A stretch of 64,000 nt of DNA from Chaetorhynchus papuensis (Eukaryota; Chordata; Aves; Passeriformes; Rhipiduridae): positions 2,671,455 to 2,735,454 of the forward strand of contig VWYX01000008.1 in NCBI GenBank assembly GCA_013396525.1, written 5' to 3'. Position numbers and translations under genes: made by a program. Every line of letters begins with the position of its first letter. Position 1 is the stretch's first letter. Positions 50,608 through 62,200 of this stretch are shown in pieces. The notes under the pieces were generated by a model. It had not been told where the DNA came from, searched no databases, and was given only the letters and a program-made list of their open reading frames with translations.

Positions 50608-52569
50608 TTTCTTTTCTCCTTTTAAAAGGAAAGTGTATCACTAAAAAAGCAAAGTTATGGAAAGACACAAAATAAGGGCTTGGTGGAAGTTCTGCTTTCT
50701 TCCACCCATGAAAAACAGGCAAATTTACTGGGCAGGGCTCTGCTGAGTGAGAACCAACTAAATGCCTTTGGACTCTTGGGTCATGTGTGTAGTTAAGTGG
50801 TTCATCCAGAATGTGGTGATCTGTACGGGCTCACGTTGCCTTGCTGGGTTTGGGATTTGTACTTTACACCAGCGTTACACCAAGACTCATTGGCAACTCT
50901 GTCTATACAAGGAATGCAGAGCAACAGTCCCTGTCCCTGGTTCTAGATCCTCTGGGAGGACTTTGGGAACGTTGTTGTTGATGTCTGTGGGAGCAGGATC
51001 ATGTCCTGTGACCTTACCAAGTTTCCTATGCTTCTCATTCTCCCCTCATTTAAAAGCCACTTATGAGACTTTACTCAAACTTTCCAAATAATTTCGCTTT
51101 TAAATATAACCAAGCCTGGGAAAATTTCTTCTCATAATGAGAAATTTGGGAAAGTTGTATCTCTGCAGAAAAAAACCCACAAAAAAAGACAGTACAATGC
51201 AAGCTGTTATAAACTTTCACCCCTGTGTTTCTGTTAGCAACTGTTATAATGACAAAAACAAAACCAAGGAACTGTTGGAAAGGGATGCTTGCAGAAATGA
51301 AGGGGGACATCCCAAGGAAGTCACTCCCATTTTTGGTGGGTTGACATTTGTGAAGCAAGAACATACATTTGTTGGACTGCATGGGGAAGCATTTTGACTG
51401 GCTGTCATGAGATGTTTGCACAGCACAGGGGTACCTGGGAACAGGAGGAACTGGGGTCAGTGACATGAGAGTTTTTTTCCACTGCTAAGCATCTGGCTTG
51501 AATAGGCAGCTGTCAGCAAGCTGGGGAGTTTCTAGGGCCATTGGTTGGGCACAAGGTAAAATTAAAGCCCCATGTTTGATCTCCACTCACTGAGATGTTC
51601 AGGTTCTTAGGGCACATCACTCTGACTAACATAAATAGCCTTGGAGATAACAGTCAGTGTTTCACCTCCACCTGGGGAAGTTCAATGGTTATTTGAAGAG
51701 CTTTTTTCATTTTATTTTGTTCTACTTTCAGGGAGAAGAACCTAATCCTGCTGTAGCATTTATTTAATATAACTCTTTTAAAGTGACTTCTTGCAGTTTT
51801 CATGTTTGCTTGAGGTTTTAAAATGTTAGAGAAAACAGTGTAGAGCCTTTTATTCTCTTTGTCAGCATGGGAAAAAAAAATCATTAGATTTAGAATTCTA
51901 AATGAGAAGATATATCAAGGAGAAAACAGGACACCAGTCTAAAGAAAAAGGATGTGATGCTAACACTCTTGGAAGAACTGTGGAAAAAACTAAAAACATT
52001 TCTCATACACAAACCCTTTAAGGCATTATAAATGGATCTTTAAAAATTCATCTGAATTGAATCCAGACTTTCAAATTCCAGCCTGAGGTGACTTGGATTT
52101 CTTTCTTAAGTACATTTAAACAAAACTCTTTTTATGTTCTCCTAAACTAACAATAATGGGAGAAAAAAAGATTAGAAATGTGCAATTGCAAATTCCTTTG
52201 ACCCTGAAGGTCTTCGAATCTGTTTTTAAAGAAAATCTAGCTATTGCTTTTCTCAGAAATTGAAGATTAAGAGAATGACAGGAGCTCCAAGAACAGTGGT
52301 TTTGTATAAGTGGATGACTTTTTCATCATTACTTTTTTCTCACTAACTTGGACTTTCTTTTCCTCCAGGACCAAATAGAGTGAAAGGAACTGAAGCTGTT
52401 GCTCTGGCCCGGTGATCTCTCTTTCCCTAGGTTCCCACAGTGCCTAGAGGGAATTTTGCACACTGGCTGCAGCCACTGCAAAGTCCAGGCAGTCAGGGTA
52501 CCATCTCCTGCTCCATGCAGCTGTGATGGGATGGGGAGTGGCGTGGCAAGCACAAACTCCTGCTCTCAC

Positions 52570-52897
52570 ATGTCCAGGCTACCAATGTAGGCACTGAGTT
52601 CTGCTCCGTCTGTCCCATCAAAGCCTCGAGCCCTCCGCTCCCCAAATAACCAGCACAAAGCTTCAACATCCTGCAGCAATGTGTAAAAAGCCAATCCTCC
52701 TAAGATTATAAAGGGCCTGTTCATCATCTCAATGTGATTGCTGCAGTCTAATCTCAGCCTGCGTTCTTCTGTCCAAGACGAAAGTTTTATGATGGAAATT
52801 TCTGCAAGAGATGTTTTGTCACCTAATTCTGAATGCCAGAGATTGTTTATTGCTCCAGTCCTGTACTTCATCGTGACGCCATAGCCAAAATCAAGGA
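52570..52897 (-). other. Candidate minus-strand exon, unconfirmed
   Basis: A strong acceptor-like tract, CTTTCTTTTCCTCTGAG, lies directly above 52897. After two bases of a split codon the frame is open for about 109 codons (LDFGYGVTMKYRTG and onward, ending IGSLDM). It then meets a TGA at 52566-52568 that overlaps a possible donor, AT then GTGAGA. The frame contains several CpG-bearing arginine codons in a region otherwise poor in CpG, and the peptide has a balanced, protein-like composition. I do not recognise the family. It could be an internal exon, a terminal exon or a conserved non-coding element. Length alone is not significant, since longer frames occur by chance in this window. Confidence 0.2.
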
Positions 52898-53221
52898 CTC
52901 AGAGGAAAAGAAAGGAGACATCATGTCTGAAGAAGGTGGTTTTTCTCAAATCTTGCTCTGCCTGCATCTCTCCATTAGCTACTGGATCATTCCCGTCTGA
53001 TGGACAGACCCGAAACAGACCTGATCTGGTTCAGAATTAGAAGCCAATGGTTCAAGGGTCTCCACAAAGCACGCTCCCAGAGGGAACTGGAAATCTAGCA
53101 GCAAAAACCTTCTGGTTTAAATCAAGAAGGAATGGGGACTTTGATGGGGTTACAGCTGGAATCAATTAAAATGTTTCCTCTGTTATCTGAATCTGATATC
53201 GTCCCTCCCTTTGCTACATAC

Positions 53222-53289
53222 CAAAAGGTCCACTGAATCCCACTAGCCCTGAATCCTTTCTGGACAGTTTTCTCATTTGGAGCCAAGGC
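53222..53289 (-). other. Candidate minus-strand exon, unconfirmed
   Basis: This 68-base segment lies between a good acceptor, TTTCTACTGCCAG, and a good donor, TTTTG then GTATGT. In one of its two open frames it ends with one base of a split codon, which joins in frame to the candidate at 52570-52897. It is too short to judge on its own. Confidence 0.12.
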
Positions 53290-54668
53290 CTGGCAGTAGA
53301 AATGCAAGAGAATTCATTTAATTACCTTTGCCAGTATATTGTAATACATAAACAGAACTGACCAAAATTTAAAACCAAAAATTATTATAATATAAAGTGA
53401 TATCTCCCAACATTTTTCCTTTGATTTCAATGACTATCAGTAGTTGAATTGATTGTTATCATTGTAGGATTTCCTGTTATTTGCTGAAAGGACTTGACTT
53501 GAAATCCTATAACATTGCTTAGGGGCTTTTTATCAGTCCTTTTTTATCCTAGTTCTTAAAAGCTTTCAAACAATTTTGCTTTTCAGATGACTCAAAAAAA
53601 AATTCACCTTCTCCTACCACATATATGAAAAAAGCTTCCAGAATTTAATTTTTGTAATCCTTTTTCTGTGTTTAACTATATTATATTCATTTATTTTCTT
53701 AAGACTAAAATAAAGAGTTTTTAAAAAAACATATATTAATATAGGTGTCTTTATCTGCATGGAGGTAGAACCTAAAACCAAACAAGCTTTAGCAACCCAA
53801 AACTTCTTTTTCCTGTTATTTTGCATGTGACAATTGCAAATCCTCAACAAAAGAGCATAAGAAACTAGAAATAGAGACAGTGAGAGTTTCTCTGACATCT
53901 CATCCCCAGAGTTTGTGTTGCAGCTTTCTGTGGGAATATAAACCAGAGAGATGCACAAATCTGTGCTTTATTCTGTCGCCATCCATTGGGAAACATCTTC
54001 ATTAATTTAAGTCTTGGAGAGGTTCAGAAGACTGGAAGGAAATCTTTGGAGGGATTTTCTCAGATGCACAGCAAAGCTATTTTATCATACTAAGAACTGC
54101 ACGCTGCTTTATATTTGACGTGTTGAATATTAAAGATACACAAATTACAGGCAGTTTGTTCATAGTGTGACAGTGTGACCACTCACACACAGACATAGTT
54201 TCCTGCTAGAACAGAAGACTTTTTTTTACTTGAAGTTGTGGTTGGATTACAAGCAAAATTGACTTTCTCTTAATCATAAAGTAGAAATTGAAGCTGAAAT
54301 ATTTCAAAGCTCTACAAGTTTCAAAAGTACTAATGAAGAAACAGGGCCAAAAAAAAAGAAAATTAGTAAATTTTTAACCCATATAATACACAAAAGTTCT
54401 AAGCTAAACTTTTATAAACAAAGAACTAATTCAAAATAAAGAAATGGCTGCTCTTAAGGTGTAAGTTAATATAATAAGGATTACTGTGATATTACCTTAA
54501 TATGTAGTAACCAATCCATATTTATGGGTGGACTAATTAAGACATTGAAAGAAGATGTCTGATATTAAATGGAAAATTAAAAAAAAGATAAAGGAAAATG
54601 TCTTAGAAAGGATTTCTGAGTAATTAACTGATTTGAGATTGACCCAAAATCCCTCTTATTTTGTCAGT

Positions 54669-54692
54669 ATTGTTGTTTGTTGTTGTTGTTGT
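54669..54692 (+). repeat. TTG trinucleotide repeat
   Basis: Interrupted TTG units leading into the TTTTA repeat. Confidence 0.75.
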
Positions 54693-54699
54693 CATATTT

Positions 54700-54750
54700 T
54701 TATTATTTTATTTTATTTTATTTTATTTTATTTTATTTTATTTATTTTTA
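54700..54750 (+). repeat. TTTTA pentanucleotide microsatellite
   Basis: Seven perfect TTTTA units in a row (54706-54740) with imperfect units on each side. Together with the TTG repeat just upstream it forms a compound microsatellite. Confidence 0.9.
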
Positions 54751-57700
54751 GTGCTTTCCACACAACTTGTGCTAAATCCATACATGAAGTCTTCTGAGAG
54801 GAAGTGCTACTGGTCCATTTTAGAATGGGAGTGAGAAATCCATGGTGCTGCCATTGCGGGGACCCTAGAAGACAAGCATTTATTTCTCCCTAAATGCTGG
54901 TGGTATTTTAGGTCTCCACTCCTTTGTGAGACACCTCTGGAAGAACTGCACATGCAGGTAACTCTGAGCAAAGCAGCATCTGCCCTCTCTGAATGGTTTG
55001 CAAGTGTGAGGATGTTATTTGTCTGGGTAAGTGCAACTGAGGGAGTGCAGGTGCACTTTGTGGTTATTTATGTTCATGCAGTACATTTACACAACGCCAG
55101 GAGCCCTGTCTCATTACAGTAGTGAAGTTATCACATTTGAGAACAGTCGTTGAACAGCGTGTGTGACCTAAGGCCAGACGTACAGAGAAATGGAAGTACG
55201 CAGGTCCTCCAAGACATCTCTGAGGTGCTGCCTAACGCAGAGATTTCTCACCTGTTTGTTCAAAAATCTTTAAAAAATGAAGCTCTGCAGCTGCTCTGAA
55301 TGCTGGTTCAGGACATGTGAGCTGCTGAACACATGAGCAGAACCAGCACATTCCTGTCCAACCCAGGGGACTATCCCAGAGCAGGACTCCTATTTGGGGT
55401 ACCTCGCTCAAGCTTTCCCATTTCTCACTGCTCTCATCGAGAGTCAGGCTCAAACCCTGGCTATACTCAGAGCAGGAAGGGTGAGATGTTGGATCTGGGA
55501 CTGGGTGCCTTTGCATTCCTGGACAAAGGGTATGGGATGAGAGGAGCTCTCCTCTTTTCTCTCATTTCACCTGTGAGAAGAGATTGCATTCACACAATTC
55601 CCTTCCATGAACTACACATGCTAAATAGTATGTGGGCTCCTTCTTAGCCTCATATCTGACCTCTGAGCTGCTGGCAGCTAAAATTAAGTCCACACTTATC
55701 TACTCAGTGTTTCCACCAGCATATGGCAGTTGCCCAACAGGGCGTTGGTTTGTAACTCTCATTTTTTCCTAACACATTTTACAGACAATTGGGTGCTTAA
55801 TTCAGGAAGCTAGAAACACAAGAATAAGGTTAAACAAATTGATTTATGAAGCCCTACTTACAGATGATTCACTGATTTCCTAATGCTATAGAAGCCCCAG
55901 AATTGGTCTGTCTGCAATGATTTTAGGACAGGAGCTCTGGAGTTCAACTACAAAACCTGCCTGTAATCACAGCACTTCGCTGTGCTCATCGTGCACTCAT
56001 TACTAAAGCCAAAAAATCTGCACTTGACAAGGTCCATCAGCTGGCCCTGTAAAGCCACCATCCCTGCAGAAGACCTGTTCAGAGAGAGGTCAAGTAGTGG
56101 CTTCAGACAGAACACAATATTCTGAGTTCTTTAATTCCTGCCCCAGAAAACATCATTGTGCAAGAGACCTGCATGTCCAAGAGAGTTCTCAGTGTTGATT
56201 TGCCTTCTGAAAAAAGGTCTTAATGTGAAAACCAAGAGTCTCTTCAGCGGAATTACATTTGAAAATGGAAGCACAGCAAGGCAATTTGCCTCAGTAACTA
56301 ATTTCTGATGTGTGTAACTAGAAGCATCAATACTTTAGCAGCCACTGCTTTAGATAATTGGAAATTAGAGCGATTCTTTCACAGAAACTGGTGTAAAGGC
56401 TGACTCAGCCTGGATTTCCACACTGTGGGTTCCTTCTTAGTGTCAAACTGAAGAGACTTGTGGAAGGATTTTCTACCTATGAACCAGAGGAAATATTTCA
56501 TTATTGAGTTCAACCCAGAAAAAAATCTATTGCGAAAGCAAGAAGAGGCAGAGGATTGTGTTTAATTTGAGCAAAGGTTGCTCAAAGTTTGTTTAAAAAA
56601 GAAAAGCTTAAACCGTTCTGGCCCTTTCAACCATTAAAAGTTCATTAGCGTTGCCAAGGTAGCCTGAAAACTTCAGGGTGCACAGTGTCTTAATTTGGTT
56701 ATGTCTGCGCACTTTTGGCAAGCTATGTTATCTCTTAGCAACTTGCTCTGTTATCATTTATTACACAGAGTGGAAAACACTGCACACACTGGCAATGTGT
56801 GAAGCAGTGTGAGTCCCGGAGTGATATTTTTCACAGCATATATGAACTTTTCCATCAGATTTTAGTGTGTGGAAGCCCAAATCCTTATGCTTCCCTAAGA
56901 CTTTGATAGAGTGAGGCTGAGAAAGCTTGCAAACCGCAGATTATTTCTTTCTGTAAGCATAGATAATTCCCTTAACAGAATAAATCATTATTATTAAAAT
57001 GCAGGTAATCAGCAACATAGCCACTAAGAGAACCACAATGTCAGACAATACATTCAAAGTACTATAAAACTGACACACTTACTGCTCTTACCGTCTGGCC
57101 TTTTTGAAGCAGCAGAGCAGAAGTGTACACCCTAGGCTAGACAGCAGTTACTCTGCTGCAGCCCTGAATACAACTAAGAACAGAAAGTTTTTCTTCCTTG
57201 TGCAGCTTTCTTCCTGCAGTCTGTGGCTGTGACAATGCCAGCACATCTCCTGCACAGAGCTCCCTCTGGAGAAGCTGGGTCCAGAGTGTTCCCACTCCCC
57301 CAAAACCAAACCTGTGTTCCTGGGTATTTCAGCGGGCACTTGGAGCAGCCTCAGCAAGGGGTGATGGGAACCATCAGAACTGTTCCTTCTGTTCTTTTCT
57401 ACTACTTTATTATTCACCTCTACATCACACCATGATTTGCAGATTTGCAGTTTGGCCTGGGGGACTCTGTCTTGCTGCCTCTCACGTTAATGAAATTTTG
57501 CACATTGACAGTTTTCCTCTCTGGGCCGCTGAGGTCTGTAATACGCGAGCATGGATTTACCCAGAGGGAGGAGGCAGCCAGAGGTCAGTGTCCTCCACAC
57601 TTGCTCTTCTTGCAGCACCATCTGCTTAAAGTCACATCACAAGGAAGGGGCTGTGCAGGTTAATAGTGGCTTTTGTCAGTAATGAAGGGATCCCCCACTG

Positions 57701-58989
57701 CAGCACAGGTGTCTCCATACATATGAGGAGACAGAGCAAAACATAGCCCTCCAACATGAATCTGCACAGTCCAGTTTAGGATCAGGGGTCTTTTCTTATC
57801 ATCCCAATAGCTCCCTGGATTGCTGACATTTCACAGAAGACACCTTCATCATTGCTGACACTTCAAATGTAAAACAAATGGTGTTGCAAAAGACTCAAGA
57901 ATAAATCACTCTCCGCATACAAGTGACAAAATTGAACAAGTCACAGCTGAAGAACAATTTGCACTAAAAAGAATTCTCCACTCTTTTTTTTGAGCTTTAT
58001 CTGCATGATTGTCTGTGCATACATACTTAAAGTAAATATTATAAGATTATGTTTCATTTATTCATACAGCATTACCTTTTCTATCTGCAATGAAGTCACT
58101 GTGTTTTCCCTTTATAACTTCCCCTTTCTCTCATGTTCAAGAGAAAACTGACACCATCTAAGAGAATTTGCTTAATTGTAGATTTAATTCCAGCAATTTT
58201 TCAATCTGTCTGCTTCCATCTTAGTATTTATAAAACATTAGCCATGGTAGACTGTAGATTCAGTACATGCATTTTTGGACCCTGCATTAAAATAAGGAAT
58301 TAAATTAAGGAATACAATAAACGAAAATACTATTCTTGTTCCTATAATCTCTATGATTTTACTAGCTGTCACATAAGCAATACTCCCACAGAAGCTGAGG
58401 TAGGAAAAACAAGACAAAACATTTCACCAAGCATAACGCAAGAGTAGTGGATGTTACCAGCACCAAACAGAGCAGACACTCTTTGCAGAGAAATGAAGCA
58501 TCACAGATGGCTGCAGGTCTCTGATGTTGTGACGATGAGAGCACATCTTCCTGTAGTAATGCTGATAAATAGACTGAGAACATTGGGAACATTTTTTTCA
58601 TGCTGGGTGATCTCCAGTACATCAGTGCAGGGTTTTAAAGCTCACTGAAAAGCTCTTGAAATCAATGACCACTGCATCAAGCTGAGGACTGGTAATTCCC
58701 AGGGCTATGGCAGAGAAAGTTCAGTCCAGCCTGGCTGATGGCTCCTATGTGGCTACGTGCAGGTTGTCTGCAGTGGGTCCTGGCTGCTTTTGCCAGCCTG
58801 GTCTCAGGAGCAGTCCTGTCTTCGTGCACTGTTGTCTGCACTGTCCTCCTGAAAACCAGCTTCCTGGACCATTTTGGCAAAGCTCCTTAGCATATTGCTT
58901 GTTTCCCAAAACTAAGAAAGGCAATGAGCAAATCCCACAGGCTTTTCAGTGCTAGAACTCTGTATTTTCTGGTCTTTCTCCTAAACCAC
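54751..58989. other. Single-copy non-coding stretch
   Basis: No gene was recognised. The parts 56270-56400 and 56640-56780 resemble conserved non-coding sequence, and the second holds an RFX-type site. The GC-richer part 57150-57660 is open in three frames on the plus strand and one on the minus strand, which suggests composition and not coding. Confidence 0.5.
56650..56663. promoter_or_regulatory. X-box-like RFX binding site candidate
   Basis: GTTGCCAAGGTAGC matches the imperfect palindrome of RFX-family X-boxes (GTTGCCATGGTAAC) at 12 of 14 positions. A further half-site-like TAGCAAC lies at 56736-56742. RFX factors control ciliary and immune genes and also bind many distal enhancers. No promoter or transcript start is visible nearby, so a distal element is more likely if it is functional. 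Confidence 0.3.
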
Positions 58990-59200
58990 AAGGAAGAAAC
59001 TTTTTATGATAAGTGTAAAACACTGGCACAGGTTGCCCAGACACATGGTAGATGCCCCATCCATGGAAACATTCCTGGTCAGGATGGACAGGGCTCTGAG
59101 CAACGTGATCTGGCTGAAGATGTTCCTGTTCACTGCAGGGGGGTTGGACTGGATGGCCTTTAAAGAGGTCCCTTCCAACCAAAGTATTCTATGATTCTCT
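58990..59200 (+). mobile_element. CR1 LINE 3' end, best preserved copy
   Basis: Landmarks in order are AACACTGGCACAGGTTGCCC, GGTAGATGCCCCATCCATGG, GGACAGGGCTCTGAGCAACG, GGGGGGTTGGACTGGATGGC, GGTCCCTTCCAACC and the terminal ATTCTATGATTCT, which is one octamer and most of a second. This is the canonical avian CR1 tail, 5'-truncated to about 210 bases. It looks younger than the other copies because the tail is almost intact. Open frames on both strands across it are not genes. Confidence 0.95.
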
Positions 59201-62200
59201 GGCATGATCCTTTGAGTGTCCCAAAGGCTACATCCTCTGGTCTAAATGAGCACACATTCCATGTGCACTGCAGCATTACATTAATCCAGCAGGGATAGAA
59301 GATGGGCCAAGTTCCATGTGGGAGTTAGAAAGTTATGCTCGAGGGAATATGGCAAGATCCAGATTTACATCAATGTACTCAGTGTTATTCAAGCTTTGCA
59401 AAAGCAGGATTTACTATTTTATTTTGTGAGGAGATCCCTAACAAAATCATGCTTTTAGCTGAAATTTTATATTGAAGCATCATCATTACTTCTCTAAAGA
59501 ACAATTCTCATTAAGTGATAGAGTGAATGGACAGATGCCTTAATAATAGCTTGATTTGAAGTGCAAAGTGGGTTGAAGTACTCAGCATGCTGTCTTCTAA
59601 TCAGGAATGAAGGTTTTAATGCAAGGCTTCCTGACAATCACAAGTTTTTGATGCTTACATAAATGACTCTGTAGCTGTGTGTATGTTTTTCTAATTTACT
59701 GCGTGGGTAAAGGAATGCATTTCCTGGTGATGCAAAATAGGATCTGACTAAAAATGCAGCAAGGGCTCTCTGCACCTGTGAAAAAATTTAGGTGATCACG
59801 TCAGAAAGCCCCCTCATTTACAGAAATATCTTGTAGTCTGGAGGAGTCCAGCACTCCAACTGCCTGCACCCTGAAGTAACCTCCTTGCACCTTGAACTCT
59901 TAGGGACAGCTCATGTAAAAGATCTCATGAGTTCAAGTTACCTTTGAGTTTGTGTCCTCAGGAGACAGTCAGAGGCACAGAAAGGACACACAGACTAGGC
60001 AGATGTTCTTCATCTCAATTACCTTTAAACACACCTTTCTCTTCCCCGCCCCTCTCAATATTGAAAGTTATCTAGAAAGTTGTTGCAAAGACCATAGCCA
60101 AAACAAGAAATGATTTATGGTTCTTCCCTCAGCCACACTTAGCTGCACTGTCAGGCCTCTCAAACTTCTGGAAAATTAGTAAAAAGAAAAAAATTGCTCT
60201 TCATTACATTGCACCAATGGAACTACCAATAACGATGAGGAAAATAGGACAGATATTGCATCCCAAAGTATTTTCAAGCTCCATTTCTGCTAGGTTGATC
60301 CAAGACCCTTCCAGAAGTACTGTCCATCTTGATTCACTACTATTCTAGAAGTTCTCCAAGGATGAAAGGAGCAACATGCACACCAGATAGTCTTACCACT
60401 AAAGTAACTCAAGAAAAATCTGTGACAGCTCCACAGTACTTCTGGTTAATGATTAGTCAGGAGGAGGAGAAGTCTGGCTGCAGGGTCTTTGATCCATGAA
60501 CGTATTTGCAGTAATTGGGGTCATGGCAATTCCTGTAGCTAATGCATTTTAAAAGGCCAAAGTCAGTAACCCCTGAGTAATTGGGGCTGTTACTGAGCAA
60601 ATGACAGCTTTGGAGCAATGACATTATATCAATTATGTGGGGTGAAATCTAGAGGTGAATGTTTGTAGGAACAAATAAGAGATCGACCAAAATTTGGGAT
60701 AAACCATTATAAGTTTAGTCCAAAATCCCAGATCTGGTCAGTTTATTGTTCACCAGTAACTTGAGTTCAGGGAGGACCCCCTGGAGAAGTCATATCTGAA
60801 GTCACTCTAACCCATGAAGCAAAGCCATGTGGCAGCAGAGGCACCATTTCTGCCAACCAGAGAGGAGAAGGAGACTCCTGCTAACCCAAAGCTCTCCTCG
60901 GGGGAAGAAAAACTGGTTTTAGTGAAGTCCGGAAGGAAAAGGAAAGAAGGCAGCACCACTTTTGGTCCCAAACTAATGCACCAATTCAGGATGTCCCCCT
61001 GGGCACAGTGTTCCACTTCAACCCCTCCAAAAGAGGAATTGCACGAGCAACCAGGACAAGGTGTACAGCACCAATGGCTTACCTTCAACTCTGCTGAAGG
61101 ACATGCTGCATAGAAGAGCAAGGAAATAATCCAAAATAATCCTGCCAAAGAACAATCGTGTCCCCAAAAACATAGTGCTACAAAGAAAATAATCAGGCAC
61201 TCATTAAGAGATTTAATGAATCCAGCCCAGAAATGCACTATCAATATGAAACAGCATACATTCCCATTATTCCCCTCCCCAGATCCTGTTTTACTAAATA
61301 TTTGCAGATAGATGAAATGGTGCCAGAGCCACTTTCACAGATTATTAAAAAAAAAATCACCTTTTTTCAAGGATTAATTATTTACTACTGTAAGGAGAAA
61401 TTGCAGCAGCTGACAATTGTCTTACTCTCCCAAGTCCTGTTCATAGCAACGATGATATTGTATGGAAATTTAACTTGTATAACTATCGCCATATGCTGTC
61501 TCACAGGGTTCCAATGCACTTTAGAAACAGCACAATATTGGCTCAGGTGTGAGCCAAACCATGCCCCTTCTGCATCTGCACAGTGATCACCACAGCTTTA
61601 CCTCACTGTTCAGATACAGCCCTGGCTGGAAGTGGTCTGGAGCACTGGCAAGGAGACAGGGCTGTGTTTCCTGCAGAGGACCATTGCCCCAGGGCCCTGA
61701 TGCTCTTGGACCCTGCAGTAGTCTCTGCTGTCCCACAGCAGGTGAGCACACACTTCAAGCCATTCCCATCTCTCACCACATGACAACTAACTATTGCTCT
61801 GTGGGTAGCTACTCCACTAACCAGGATTTAAGGCATGTGATTTAAGCTTCTCCACATTTATTTTTTTTCAGGGTCTACAGCAGAGCTCTATTTCTTCATG
61901 TCACATATTTCTCACTATACTGGAAATTTTCAGGCAGAAGGCAGATGCCTGAGGAAATATCACTGCATCATATGCAGTGGCGTGAAGATGGAATAGTGTA
62001 TACATAAATACTTAGAAACATAAACACATAATGTAGGAGATGTTTCATTCCTTGAGCATAGCTCATTGGCTGACAATAGGTTATTGATCTATTATACTTT
62101 GAAAGCATCTTTTTACTTACATAAATTGTTCCCTTCTGACTGGGACTGAGCACAGCATCCATTTTCCCCCGTGAATACAGGCTGTGGTTTCAAGCAGAGT

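Larger units (their letters stand above)
48416..54668. other. Single-copy stretch with weak exon-like segments
   Basis: No gene could be named. It holds the low-complexity AT block at 50340-50580, the GGT run at 50586-50607, and four minus-strand segments bounded by splice-like signals, listed separately. The rest shows nothing recognisable. Confidence 0.5.

Noticed and set aside
54173..54188. Six-base perfect hairpin GTGTGA/TCACAC with a four-base loop
   Set aside because: It is too short to be meaningful and lies in CA/TG-rich simple sequence.
60807..61244. 145-codon minus-strand frame with a possible membrane segment, opposite a 99-codon plus-strand frame
   Set aside because: Both strands are open over the same bases, which is typical of local composition. 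Neither translation resembles a known family.
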